From contig LS997567.1 in the NCBI GenBank assembly GCA_000469685.2, forward strand, positions 17,278,950 through 17,342,949: a stretch of 64,000 nt of DNA, given 5' to 3'. A program made the translations under genes and the position numbers. Under the pieces are notes generated by a model, which worked only from the letters and a program-made list of their open reading frames with translations, did no database searches and was not told where the DNA came from. Origin of the DNA: Haemonchus contortus (Eukaryota; Nematoda; Chromadorea; Rhabditida; Trichostrongylidae). Positions 11,331 to 23,227 of this stretch are shown piece by piece. Position 1 is the first letter of the stretch; each line of letters begins with the position of its first letter.

Positions 11331-12465
11331 TCAGGAAGGGGGAGGCAATAGGAGAGGTTGGGAATCCGAATCCGAACTCGAAATTCGAAATCCTATCTGA
11401 TGGCCTTCTAGATTGTGTAGCGTTATACGAGATCCCTTCATACGTGTGGTCTTCAGGTGTGGTAGAAATACACTATTCCAGTAGCCTCACCAGTGCAGAA
11501 CACTTGTGCCTTCAAAAATAAAGATTTGTGTAGAACATCTACGCTTATATGCTTATCATGGTTTTTGCATTATATTGCGACTTTATTCTACTTGACAGCG
11601 TTGATAGTTGGATATCACAGAATAGGAGAGTTATGGAAGCGAGAAATCCGGAGATCACTATCAGAACCAGGTATGCATCGATTAAATGAGTGGATTAGTT
11701 TTGGCGTATAGCTCACCTTCCGGGATTACAACGGCGCAGCAATTCAGTACTTTCAAATAAATTTATGTACGCTTGACCTCTTTTTTATTCTCAATCAAAC
11801 TGCCTGTCTTTCTGTGCTTCAATGGGACTGTCTTGCAACAAGAGCCCTCCCAACTCCACCTTTTTTGCGTGTAATTGTTTCCGCCTCATTCGATGAGAAA
11901 TCCGTCTGATTAAGGAGCCACAAACTTCCTATATCTCCGAATATCTATATCTGTGTTACTCTTATTATTATGCATTGTTATACGAATTTTACAGAAAATC
12001 TCAAACACTGTTTCTTGTTGTTTCAGCAGCGCTTGGTTGTTTGAGAGGCTCTTATAACACTGTCCCCTAGCTCCATAGGTACTTCTAACGTTTTTAATAC
12101 CTACGCCTTCTAGTAAACTATCTAACTATGGCTCAATCAGTTCCTCGAAAAGACGCCACTTGCTTATAGAAGAGAGCTTGTGAAGTTTTATTCGGAACTT
12201 CTAGAAAATGATAGGCTTGCAATGTGAACTTTACCGGAAGTTGGGATTCTTGCAAGTTTTGTGGAGTCCACTGACGACTCTACACCATCCAAACTATAAC
12301 CGTCACATGTCGGTCAGCCTCCTACTATATTTCTTGCCAGAGTAATTGTTCTGCCTAACCCTTCACATACTCTTTGTTCCGAAGCGAACACGAAGTCCAC
12401 AACCTCAAAGAACTATTTTCTTACTAAGGAGAGCTCGTAGAGGCGTATTCGAAACTCTTCAGAAA
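11331..12465. other. Unassigned stretch with an old dispersed repeat
   Basis: No gene is supported. About 12,120-12,400 resembles 15,470-15,690: both carry CAAGTTTT, then GAGTC(T/C)ACTGA and GCCAGAGTAATTG in the same order. It is therefore a diverged direct repeat on either side of the Penelope-like element. Confidence 0.35.
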
Positions 12466-12526
12466 CCTTAGACTTGAATCAAGTCGGGATTGAATTAAAA
12501 CAAGATCTTTGCTCTTCACTTTTATT

Positions 12527-12561
12527 GGTGAGCTTTCGGTATGTAATGCCTTTGTCAGACC
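12527..12561 (-). ncRNA. Hammerhead ribozyme motif, mutated core (PLE1 left end)
   Basis: Minus strand: GGT-CTGACAA-A-GGCATTACATACC-GAAA-GC-TC-ACC. It is the inverted partner of 14,152-14,186. The conserved G of CUGANGA is A here and stem II has a mismatch, so self-cleavage is unlikely. Confidence 0.55.
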
Positions 12562-12599
12562 TTAATTACTTACAAAATATAGGCAGCGGGATTGGCCAA

Positions 12600-14086
12600 C
12601 GCTCATCTATGTTCATCCAGACGAATCTTCAGTGGTCTCGCGGTCTCCCCCACGTACTTTTCTCCACATCCTCCACATTGAATCAAATAGACAGTGCCCT
12701 GGGGTTCACAGATCTCAGAAGTGCAGTATCGACAAGACTGTTCGCGGCACCGTCTTTCGTAGATTCGGGATGATGTCAGGAGATCCTTCAGTGTAGGGGG
12801 AGGTCGGAAAACAAGTCGAATGGGAAGCTGGGAGTTTTTGACGATGCGGTTTACCTCACGTGCCATTTTGTCGTTGACAAAAGGCACAATGAGGCTTACA
12901 CCATCAGCCGTCCTGTGAGGGACCCAGGTCCTTGTATTGCCTTCGAAGTATCCGTTGCTTTTGAGGATACTTTCGATTTTAGCATCAACAACTGAATCCC
13001 TTCGCGCTTCATTTTCAAAAGATTCCGCACGACGTTTGCCTTCATATAAATAGGATGTGCGCTTCTATAATACAACAAGATGTTCGACGAGGCACTTTTT
13101 CTATTCCATAGGTGTTCCTTATGACCTTCACTAATTAGTGTTTTCGCATTGAGGAATAAAAGGAATCCATCCCTCCCCGGATCTTCCCTTGTGAAGGTTA
13201 TGTTAGCATCGTGAGAGTTAAGTCTCTTCAATGTTTCCACAAGGTCTTCCTCCGTCGTTCCGATAACGAATACGTCATCAATATAACGTTTGTAGAATGA
13301 AATTCCACTAGTTAATGACGACTTCTCGATGTGGTCCAAGAAGATGACCGCTAACACAGGTGCTACGCGATTATCCATGGCAAGGCCTCGTTTCTGCTTG
13401 TAAAACTTATTGTCGAAGCAGAAAATGTTGCATTCCAGTGCTGCTTCAATGAGATCCTTAACTTCGCTGCGGGAAAATCCCATCATCGTGATATCGTCTT
13501 TGTTATCCTCGATGAGAGATAAGACAGCTTGCACTGCTCCCGCGTTATTCACATTCGTGTACAAGGATACTACATCAAAGCTCGCGTAGAAGGCTCCCGT
13601 CGGTACTGGACATTGGTGGAGCGCCGAAATGAATTCTTAAACATTCACAATGTGTGCTCCCACGTAACGCAAAAGTGGCGATAGCAAACGAACTAAGAGC
13701 CAGCTTAATCCGTCTGCTGGTCCACCACAAGACGAAATAATCGGTCTCGTTTTGATTTCAGTCTATGGGAGAGTCATTGTGTCTGTTTTCGCCGGAATTT
13801 TGTGCGTCTTCACCAGGTTGTAGAGCGTCGGCACTGTTGGGACCGTACCATAGAGTCATTTTGCCATTTCAGGACTTATTCGTTTCTTCACAATAGACAT
13901 CGCGTTCTTCACTCTCTTGCACACTGACTCAAACCCGGACAAAGTGCTCTCTTCGTACACGGAGTCGTCTGAGAGCACTTTGTTGGTGATATCCTTATCC
14001 ATCGTTTGTGGCATCACTACGAACGAGTCGCACTTGTCTCCAACGGTGTACCTCAATACCTCCTTCGCTTGCAGTAGTTTCTTCAC
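12600..14086 (-). pseudogene. Penelope-like reverse transcriptase/GIY-YIG endonuclease, broken
   Basis: The product would copy element RNA at a nick made by its own endonuclease. In order on the minus strand: an N-terminal stretch (14,086-13,856, LLQAKEVLRYTVGDKCDSF), a palm region with SCGGPAD and FDVVSLYTNV (13,735-13,560), the RT core KQKRGLAMDNRVAPVLAVIF, and the catalytic YKRYIDDVFVIG (about 13,300). Next come the linker CREQSCRYC and a GIY-YIG start, GTVYLIQCGGCGEKYVGET, near 12,700. The frame stops at RLDEHR, so the rest of the endonuclease, including its catalytic Glu, is missing. At least two frameshifts or stops lie upstream (near 13,640 and 13,800). It is dead but clearly Penelope-like. 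Confidence 0.8.
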
Positions 14087-14151
14087 CCCTCTGCTTCAGT
14101 TGGGGTCAGATTACTGCGATAAGGCTCACTCATTAATTTGTAAGTAATTAA

Positions 14152-14186
14152 GGTCTGACGAAGGCATTACATGCCGAAAGCTCACC
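14152..14186 (+). ncRNA. Hammerhead ribozyme motif (PLE1 right end)
   Basis: Reads GGT-CTGACGA-A-GGCATTACATGCC-GAAA-GC-TC-ACC. CTGACGA and GAAA match the hammerhead core, and stem II is GGCA/TGCC around TTACA. Stem III is only the self-complementary GC, as in the minimal hammerheads of Penelope-like elements thought to act as dimers. Stem I is GGU/ACC. One extra A lies between the core and stem II. Confidence 0.65.
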
Positions 14187-14379
14187 AATAAAAGTGAAGA
14201 GCAAAGAGCTTCGAAAAGTACACAAAACGACAAGTCTTAATGAAGCTCAGAGATAGCAGTATTTTAAAATATAAAACAAGATCGTTCAATCGGATTGTGA
14301 GGGTAAATTAGATCAACCTCGGCTACATGTGACAGAAACCGTTCTGCATAGTTTTAGTATAGGGACTTCACACTTTTCG

Positions 14380-15090
14380 TGTGGATTTCCCGTCTATGTC
14401 CCTTCCAAAGTTGGACGTCCCTTTACAGGGGAGCAGCAGCTATAAATATCGGCCAGGCACGCACAAACACCCGACACACTTCGTGAGCTTCGCGCCCGTC
14501 ATGAGCGGAGTCCTGCGCATTTGTGTATGCTTAATTAAAACTCTTGCCTCTTTTTTCAACTTGACTGCACCAATTTACGCAGGTTACGCTTATTTCACGC
14601 ACGCTTTCCCCACCCTATCCTCATAACGCCTTCCTTGATGAAATTCAGTTCAGCATTTTTCTACCACCTACCGTCAGTGCAATAATCTTGCTGCCTGTAC
14701 CGCTATCAGATTTGAACGTTCTGGGTCCAAAATATAGTAAGTTTCTGCGCACGCCACATTATGCCGCTTGTACTCCTACAAAATTTGTACGCTCTAGCGG
14801 CAGGATGGGTGCAGAAATAGAAGGGTGAGGACGGACTAGACTTCTCCATGGGCGCAGGGTGTGCGGAATTTTGTCAGTTCAAAGTCAAAGCGTTCAAATC
14901 CGGAAGGGATGTATGCAGCAGCGTAGGGATACTGACGGTACGTTGTACGAATGGCTGCACCCTTATGAGGAGGGCGTGTGCTAGAGTCCTCTTGAACTCA
15001 GAGTTCAGAATTTCCAAGGGGTTGGTCAGGATGAGAATGATGATGGTGGCCGGCAGGACTACGGACGGAGCGTGCGTAAGATGCGTTGAG
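14380..15090. repeat. Diverged GC-rich minisatellite units
   Basis: The stretch carries scattered blocks of the ~118-bp family, such as GAACGTTCTGGGTCCAAAAT and GCGCACGCC, plus later GGGCGTGTGC segments. The order is degraded and unit limits are not clear. Confidence 0.4.
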
Positions 15091-15099
15091 TTTGAGTAA

Positions 15100-17205
15100 A
15101 ATACTTAGCCAAGGTGAAATAGGTGCACATGAACCAATTAACTCAAACACACATGACTTGAACGGGATTCCGATTCCCATGAGCCATGCGATTGGATTGT
15201 GATTTTTTGCTCTGAAAAGTGTTTCTCGCCGAGTTTCCCACATAGTTGAATTTGATTCCAGAGAAAAGTCCTACATTAGTCAGACTTCACATGCATTTTT
15301 GAAAGCTGCAACACCCTCCAAGAGTCACATGATTTATCCCAATCATGCTTTTTATATAATGTAGTAGACTTGAGAAAACCTACTGTTCTCATTGAAAATA
15401 GTGTGAACACGATTCGATGTTTCTGAAGATGTTTTTATCAGAGAAAACTGACCATGAGTTGGACTTTGAGGGAGATGTAATGTATGCAATGTGTACTTTT
15501 TCGAAGTTTCGGTTCCATACAAGTTTTATTGAGTCTACTGATGAGTTTACTCCTTCCAAACTGGAAACATTGCGTATCAGTTACCTTTCTGCAATACTTT
15601 CAGCCAGAGTAATTGAGACGGAACGTACTTTATTAGCAATGTTTGGAGCATCAAATAAGGTTGAAAAAGCAGAATATCTTTGAAAACGATGCTATTGGAA
15701 TATTCTAAGGAAAGTGCATTGGTTGTAATGAAGACGTGAAAAATTAGCAACCAATGACTAAGTAAAAAATCTCCCCAACTACAGTGGAAAAGCCGCGAGT
15801 AGGACTGTGTACGAAAACAAGCAAATATTGCAGAGTGATCATAAACGGCACCGTCGAAGACAATATTTGAAAATTTTGAAGAAGAGAACGGTAAGCTTGC
15901 CGTCGAAGACTGCGCTTATCAGATAACATATGCGGAACCTCGAGGAAAATGAGTGTAAAAGCTGAGGCCCTGCGTTTGCGAAGAAAAAGTTACTGGAAAG
16001 TGCAGAAGAGCGGACCGTCTGGTTACATGAAAGTGCCGAGCGATGTAGTGAATCTAGAGAATCAGCTAGAGTTGTACTATGCAAGCAGTATCTGCTGAAC
16101 TTAGCTACCTTGAAGAACTCAATGAATGATGTTGAGATCGCGAACCTCGCATCTTAATATGAAGTTATGAGAAGCAATCGGAAAAACTTCGGAACTGGAA
16201 GCTCACGAAGTTCTTCTTCAGAGAGCCCCCTATTATGCTCGACTTTTAAAAGTTTTTGATGAAGGGGAATTAGAGCACATCCCGTTGGTTGCTCAATAAA
16301 CGCAGCACCATGTCATAATCGCACGCTTTTCAATGTACACCCTCAATGAAGATTCGCACAGTTAGAGTAGTATCTTTATACGGCAAATGAGATCGCTATA
16401 ACATTAATGGGGGTGAAGATGACGATGCGGCGCAAATGGACGTCTCGTAAGATAGTGTCTAAAAAACCTTCACCGAAAAGGACCCAAGCTCTCTACTCTT
16501 CTTCATTACAAGGTTCCAAAATCTGCGAAGGTCAGAAAGAACATCTTTAGTATCGAAAAAATGCTGCCAAACACCTCGTTTCATTTTTAGAAGTGCTCAT
16601 CCATTTTGTATAAGTGTCAGCAGCTTGCAAATGTTTTGAGAACGAAATGGAGCTTCAGACACGGAAAAGTTGAGTTATAGATGCTGAACTCCAAGGAATT
16701 CCGAAATACCGATTAAGCTGAAAGCAGTATGAGAACACAGGCACCGTATAAATCGGTACGGGGCTGGATAAAATGGCACTTGAGTTAAATCGTGTCTCAT
16801 GATATTCCATGCTTCTAGGTTTACCTACTTCAAGGCAATACTGTTAGACTCAATGGAGAGGAGCAAATACGTGGGATACCGAAAGACCCGTTAAATTATG
16901 CCTAGACAAGCGAAGAAGAGCGATTGACAATTCCAATGCTAATTGCTCAACTATAAAACAGTTCTTTTGCTTCGTTCTTTGAAATGTGGAAACGGAAATG
17001 CTCTATCTTTCAGTGTGATGATTATGCACAGATATCGCGAAATACGAGTTGCATGCCGTACGAAGTAGGCGACTGTGCGCATTAACACACTGTCGCCTAA
17101 GGATAAGATCGGTGCTCCTAAAAACAGATCATTACCTACCATTTTTGCCTCGTTTTAATGTGTTCTCATGTTGTACTTGCTTGTACGTAGCTTTGTTCCA
17201 ATTTT
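15100..17205. other. Old repeat-derived stretch without a supported gene
   Basis: Positions 15,470-15,690 repeat the 12,120-12,400 segment in diverged form, including an 88-codon open frame without a recognisable domain. The rest is AT-rich and unassigned. Confidence 0.35.
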
Positions 17206-17211
17206 CAGCAT

Positions 17212-17240
17212 CTGAAGAAGGTATCAAGAGCCGAAAGCCT
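17212..17240 (+). ncRNA. Possible hammerhead relic
   Basis: Reads CTGAAGA-A-GGTATCAAGAGCC-GAAA-GC-CT, followed by ATCATTAAGAATAGAGC, which resembles the end of PLE1 (CCAATAAAAGTGAAGAGC). Stem II has only two or three pairs and the cleavage-site bases are swapped. This is at best a decayed PLE end. Confidence 0.25.
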
Positions 17241-17299
17241 ATCATTAAGAATAGAGCTAAAAATTTTTGGGAAGCAATGGTTTTCAATGAGAGCTAGCT

Positions 17300-18840
17300 A
17301 ATAGCGGTTGATTGGCGGCTGATGTACAGTATTTATTGACTGTATTTCCTCCCTTCTTTCCTTCCTTACTTACTCACCTACCCATATATTCATTAGTCGA
17401 ATTGTGCGGAAAATCTGCCACAAATTACACGATAGTCCACGATTTCTTTCAGGATTTTCTGGAAGCTTCCATATGAATACACTAAAAGGGCCGATTTGTG
17501 TGGACAGCACAGAAGATTTCATTATATTGCAATCGGTTGATCAGATCGCGGCACACCTTCGACCCTTCTGTTTCAGGTTGTGAAACCTTGAGGCGAAGTG
17601 GAATCGCTTGTAGGATCTTTCAAGCCCAAATGCATAACAAAAGTCATAGTGAGTTGGCGCGATTAGCAGTGTGAAATGTCACATGGACGCGGTGGAGAAG
17701 GTATAATGAATAGGAAGTCTACTAATACCGTTTATGTTGATTCCTACCTAATACGGATTACTTTGTGACCTCGTTGACTGGGGATCATAACTTTCCTCTT
17801 TTCCATTGCAGGTTTGACCTGTTTGGATTTTTTCAATCACAGGGCAGTCATAAGAGAAAGGTAAATTGGGAAAACTTCACATTGGCATCAGTCGATGTCA
17901 AGTATTATCAACCACTCTGCTGCTATTTCATTACATCTCTGATGTGCAATTCCCTATAACTAAATTGAAGCCAAATTCCGGATGAAGATGTTATTTTTGG
18001 CTAATATCTCGGAAGGGCCCTTCGCTAGGCGGAGTTCGGGGTGATGTAGTATCGCAGAGCATGAAAAAAGTTTTTATGCGCTTTTTTGAGTATGTTCGCA
18101 GTTAAAGCGCTGTGGACATGTGATGCACGCCTTAGCGTGCGTCACATGTCAACTGCCCAATTGCTAGATCGATAAAAGGAGGGGGTGGTCGGTATGTTGT
18201 GCGTGTACGCGTAGGTCGTGTATTCAGTTAGAAAGCCAGAGAAGCTTCCAGAGAATCCCTCGATGAATCTGGACTGTTACGTTCTTCAGGCATATATTCG
18301 CTTTCTTGTCTACATTGGGTTGACAGTGCGGCTAGACGTTAGGCAGATACCACTTAACTCTGTCTCGGTTAGAAAGGGCAGGCAAGCTTAACTAGGTGTG
18401 ACTTCGACACTTTTATCGGTAGGACGCGTACAGACCTGAAAACGTAGAGAGGTGAGAATTGTATTACTCGGCTTCCTTTGCTTTTTTGTCCATTTTTTAC
18501 AATTGATGCAATACTAAACCTTAAAACTTTCATTCTGTACCGCTTTGAGCTCGCTAAAATCTTTGATTGTGTTTATTTGGCGATTTTTGACGATGTTGAG
18601 TTCAAAGGAACAGTCACCCAGCTCACAGAGGAGCCTACCCACTTAGTTCAAGTCCATCCATCTTCCTGTCAAAACAAGTGTGCACTCTTTGGCCGATGAA
18701 GATGGATTTGAACGTTTCCGATTCGATAAATTTGATTACCTACGATCAGCGGTTAACGATTCCATAGATCGTTAATCCTCACTGGTGCAGTACTCACCGT
18801 AGGAACTCGAAAATTCACGTGAATACCGCGGACTTGCCTT
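17300..18840. other. Unassigned stretch with a strong hairpin
   Basis: No gene is supported. A CCATTGCAG acceptor and AAAG|GTAAAT donor around 17,812-17,862 could bound a 51-nt exon, but nothing flanks it. A 16-bp hairpin lies at 18,115-18,150. Confidence 0.35.
18115..18150. repeat. 16-bp stem, 4-nt loop hairpin
   Basis: GACATGTGATGCACGC, loop CTTA, then GCGTGCGTCACATGTC: 16 pairs with one G-T wobble. CTAG follows 18 bases later. A hairpin followed by CTRR is the known form of Helitron 3' ends, but the spacing here is longer than usual and no 5' end was found. Confidence 0.6.
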
Positions 18841-19291
18841 TTTTCAGTGTTTCCTAAGCAAGGTGGTAGCGAGTGGAGTACTCCATTAGTTGAAGACATC
18901 GGCAAAGTCAGCTTGTCGAACTTCAAACGTTTCATATTGCGCCGTGCGCTTGAGTTCCATCCGAAAAGTGATTGCATGTATATGGGGTGCACGCTTTAGT
19001 ACTTGTACAAGCTGACTGGTCTGTGAGGATCAAGTGTTACAACTTCGTTCTAAACTGCGCCACGTACTCGACTTCTCTCACTACAATGTGAAAATGATTC
19101 GGTGGTTTTGTTCAGTCTACATCGTTCATTTCTGATTTGGAAATTTTGAATTACTACATCTCTACATCTACAGCTACTGCACTCGGCGCTCTTCCTCACA
19201 TGTCCCATTGGGAATATGACATAGATTTCTGACAAGATAAATGAATCGATCTCTGGACATTTTTCAAACTTGGGAGGGATTTTCGTCAAAA

Positions 19292-21414
19292 TTAACGACG
19301 AGAGCGTTTTTCGTTTGCGCGCCCGCGGAACGTGACCGTCTTAAAGGGCTGACTAATCGTCGGTCACCATTGACCGACATCGTCCCACGGAACAGACACC
19401 ATATTTAGTTCACTGTATTCATAAAGAATAAGCTATTATGTATGGTAAACAAGTGAAAAATCTTAGAAACAACAGCGAAACTGGTTTTCTGTTAAGATTC
19501 GAGCGAATATTCGAAAGTCACGGGACTTCGTAGACCATTTCGGAGTATGAAGCTTTTAATAGTGAACATTAATGGGAGATACCATTCAAACGCAAATCGA
19601 ATGAGATTGGAGCGAAGGCGCCCATTGTAGGAAGGAATTGAAATTGGTTGTGGGTAACAATACTTTCGGGTACTTCCGTAGTCGCAATACTTATCGTCAA
19701 CATGGGTTCTATGACCGATGATGCTGATGTCCTGGGAAGATGTTTTGACGACTTACTGCTTGAGAGCGACCCTGAGGACTTCTATGAACTTGAGGAGGAG
19801 GATGGATTTGCTAGTGCAGTTTTGCGGGACCAAGAAGGCTTTGATACAGATGACATCGATGAATGTGATGGCGACAGTGACATGAATAATAATTCCTGGA
19901 CTGACGAAGCAATTCCGAATGATAGATGGATTTGCAACGAACCGACAGGAGTATATCAAGACGTGGAATACTGTGAAACCCCTCTCGACTTTTACGAGTT
20001 GTTCTTTCCCGGGGATCTGCTTGATATGGTTGCAACACAATGTAGGCCGTCAGAAGAGTCGTTCGTGGAAAGAGACATATGTTGAGGAACTGAAAAGATT
20101 TTCCGGTCTCTGCTCGTAATGTCACTAAGTCCCTCAGACAACGGGAGGAAGTATTAGTCACTGAAACCTAGAAATTGAGCGAGGAATGGAAATGCTAAGT
20201 TGCGGAGGATGTAAAAACCGAAGAAGGAGTCGTGCATTGATGAGTCAATGGTGCCGTTCTGTGGACGAGTCTCCTTCTGACAATATAGTGGAGCCAAGAG
20301 CCACAGGTTTGGAATCAAGCTGTTCAAATTTTGTTCCAGAGCAGGTTGCACGTTGAAGGTAAAGGTCTACGCCGGGAGGGATCCGGTCGGGAGAGAACGG
20401 TGACAGTAGCTGAAACCGTTGTGATGGAACATATAGATGGATTTTCGAAGCAAGGCAGGTGCTTGTGCACCGACAACTGGTACACGAGCTTACCATTAGC
20501 CCACAGGCGTCTGAAGAAACGCACCGGCTTAGTAGGTAGTTTTAGAAGGAATCGGGAAGGTCTGCCGGCAGCACTGAGAGACAAAAAGCTGGAACGTTGT
20601 AAGCTCTTCTATCAGCAGAGCCAGAAGGGAGTGCTGATTCTAAAGTGGAGGGATCGAAGAATTGTTCTCATGCTTTCTACCAGCATGAAGTTGCCAGCCA
20701 GATAGGAAACCTGTTGTCGCTGCCGACTACAACGTGATGCAAGGGTTTATGGATCTTAGTGACTAGGAGACTGCTTACACGCCTCGCAAATGGTACTCAT
20801 GGCTAACTTAGCATCAGATCACCCAAATGGCTCTGGTTAATGCTTGGTTCCTCTATTGTGAAAACGTAAAAAAGTCAAGATCAACTTCTTTAAGGAATTG
20901 ATTGTCGATGTTCTCATTCACGACATCACTGCCCCAGCTCCTAGCAACAGGCCATCATCCAGAAGAAAGCTTGTTTCTGATCCTCATGGTCCAAAGAGAA
21001 AAGATTCTGTAAAGAAAGCTACATCCTCATATCAAGGAATCATGGCAGAAGAGCGGCTAGAAATACTGCAAAAAAACCAAAGCAAAGTGCGATAAGTGGG
21101 ATCCATTTTGTTGTCTTGAATGTTTTCAAAGTGTCCATAACTGTTGAGTTTGGTAAATGATTTCAGTTACGTTAGCGTTTAAATTGTAATTAGATATGAT
21201 GTATGGCTCCTCAATTGGTACTTAATATTTGTATAAAAACCTTAGATTGAGAAGGATCATAGGTCGACGCTGAAGATAGTGAATTAATAGATTTGGAACA
21301 ACAAAAAAAAAACTGAGTTTTCTTCATTTGGTTGACTTACGGTACTGTCGGTCGTCGTTCCACGAGACATACTGTCTGTCGGTCAACGTTGACCGACATT
21401 GTCGTCAATGTGTT
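19292..21414 (+). mobile_element. piggyBac-like DNA transposon
   Basis: The element interrupts repeat R2 at TTAA (19,292-19,295) on one side and TTGA (21,411-21,414) on the other, consistent with the TTAA target of piggyBac and one later mutation. Inverted sub-terminal blocks are shared: GTCGGTCACCATTGACCGAC near 19,358 and its partner GTCGGTCAACGTTGACCGAC near 21,382. The outermost ~45 bp on the left do not match the right end, so the precise termini are uncertain. Confidence 0.65.
19702..21095 (+). pseudogene. piggyBac-like transposase, frame-shifted
   Basis: The transposase would cut and paste at TTAA. The N-terminus is acidic (DPEDFYELEEEDGF), as in piggyBac proteins, followed by TPLDFYELFFPGDLLDMV (about 19,978-20,032). 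All three catalytic-Asp neighbourhoods can be read in different frames: SCIDESMVPFCGR (about 20,230), CLCTDNWYTSLPLAHRRLK (about 20,460) and VAADYNVMQGFMDLSDQET (about 20,715-20,775). LKWRDRRIVLMLST between them also fits the family. The spacing between TPLDF and IDESM is about half the usual, so a piece is deleted. At least three frameshifts and internal stops make it non-functional. The last open piece, 20,898-21,095, is a basic C-terminal tail. Confidence 0.8.
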
Positions 21415-21930
21415 GAGGAAGCAACGTTGAAGGCCCCAACTCTTTGTTCTATGTAAGGTTGTGATGGTACACCTTATCATAGGTCAAGGTTTCTCTCTCG
21501 GTTTGGTTTCTCTATGGCCCCAAACTTCGCTCTTCGTCACGCCCAGATAGACTTGTTTTTTCCCCGCCAGTGCACTCTTTGCAGCTGTAATTCACACTGT
21601 TAGAATCCCTGTGAAAACGCTATCAAATAAAGTAGCCTCCATGTTCGCCTTTCTTGGAACCTGGGCATTTGTTTTTTTAATAAATCAATGCTTCTGTGCC
21701 TAATGATGTGATATGATATGATATGTTCTACCTAATGATACATGAGTAAACCCGTAATGAAAACCTAGATTTAAAACCATTCTCTGCCATGTTACAATAT
21801 TAAGCTGCTTCAAGAATAGCATGCTCCAATGCTAACACGTTCCACCAAACGAAACAAGGCAATGCAACGGTGCAATATGCGCTAGGCGGTTCAGAGACTT
21901 TGGAATGCGTCATGCACTTGGGTTCCATCT

Positions 21931-23225
21931 CGACTGCTATTTGAAGGTGCACACGGCGCACACGATAACGCTTATGATAAGCTAGTAAGCCATAGTGAAG
22001 AAAGCGGTTCAGCCATCTCCTGGAGTGCGAACACACTCTCCATCGAATGCATTGAGGACTTGATTGAATGTATGTGAGGTTCCTATCATGTTTTAACGTG
22101 CGAATTAGCTGAAGGTCACGCGCCCTACCCTGATTTAGTTACATTTTTCAAAGTAGGAAGGGATGTTTTGGTGAACACCAAAAAGCCGAAATGAAATCGT
22201 ATCGTCGACGACTACACTTGGTGTAGTGCTGGAACACAGTAACCCACTCCATTGCGAGCGAGGGCTTCTTCCATGGTGTGGCTCCCAGTATCGCTGCGCG
22301 GCATAGCCTAATATGAAGACGATCTATTTCGTTTCCAACAACGTGATTGATATATGTATTTTTGCGCTTTCCAAGACAACTCTACTCAGTAAATCCATAA
22401 AAATCATCCCGCAGTGAAGACACATTTTTGCTCTCACTTTCTCCATCCTGTCATCCATGACTTTAAGGCCCCGATGGCGTGATGTGATCAAGGGATTCGA
22501 AAAAGGGCATAACAGGCTCTACAAGGGATGTCGCGGGACAGGATTAAGTAGCACTATTGAATTAAGTCGTTAATTAGTTAATGGACACGATCAAGTAAGC
22601 AGACGAACACCAGGGATGGACGCAAGCAGTATAGGGGGTTGAGCAGTACTCTAGGGATCACTGTGACCCTAGTACAAGATTCACCCATACTCGCAAGGGA
22701 TAACAGTTTCCAGAGTGCACTCAGACCACAAACAGAGACCATGGGTCCTCGCAGAGAATCCAGTATTGGCGCAGGTGACCGCACGGGTCTAAAACGCCGC
22801 ATGCACATGCGAGGCACTACAGGCAGACTCGTGGAAACGACAACGTCACGTGAATTCCAGATGACCGCTAGTCATGGCATGGCAAACCTTGGATAAGAAA
22901 ATGGAAAGTATGGAAGCAAAACTGTGTCTTCACTGCGGCGTGAATTGCATATTGTTGAGTCGCGTTTGCCTTGGGGAGTGCAAGAATATTCGGTCGTGTG
23001 GAAAATAATTTTGATTTTAGAGAACGATTTTTTCAAGCGCCTGTATGGGAAGCTTCTGAGAAGTTTGAGTGCTTTCTATTCTATAGGTATATTACATATA
23101 TATGCTTGTCCTTTTTTCCGAAGAAAAATGAACGAATTTCATCGTCACTTGTAAATTTGGAATCAGTTCAAACATTGAGTGTCAGATGGAGGATTTCCAG
23201 CACATTTCACTTTTTTACTGGAAGC
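21931..23225. other. Unassigned stretch
   Basis: No supported gene. An 85-codon frame at 22,639-22,896 lacks a recognisable domain and starts at a GTG. I see no repeat match within the window. Confidence 0.35.
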
Positions 23226-23227
23226 AG

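Larger units (their letters stand above)
12466..14245 (-). mobile_element. Penelope-like element with inverted ends (PLE1)
   Basis: The coding part lies on the minus strand and ends in a GIY-YIG domain. The outer ~75-110 bp are inverted copies of each other: near 12,500-12,575 the inverse of near 14,135-14,210, both containing TGAAGAGCAAAG and AAGTAATTAAGGTCTGAC in proper orientation. Each end carries a hammerhead motif pointing outward. This layout of terminal repeats with hammerheads is established for Penelope-like elements. Confidence 0.75.
18840..21930 (-). repeat. Dispersed ~900-bp repeat R2, split by piggyBac
   Basis: Read on the minus strand, 21,930-21,415 matches 25,325-25,780 (CAATGC, AAAGTAGCCTCCATGTTCGC in inverse) and 19,291-18,840 matches 25,790-26,150 (CATGTGAGGA, GTGCACCCCATGTACATGC-like). 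The piggyBac element sits exactly between. Another + copy is at 29,290-30,060. The family has no coding capacity that I can see. Confidence 0.6.
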
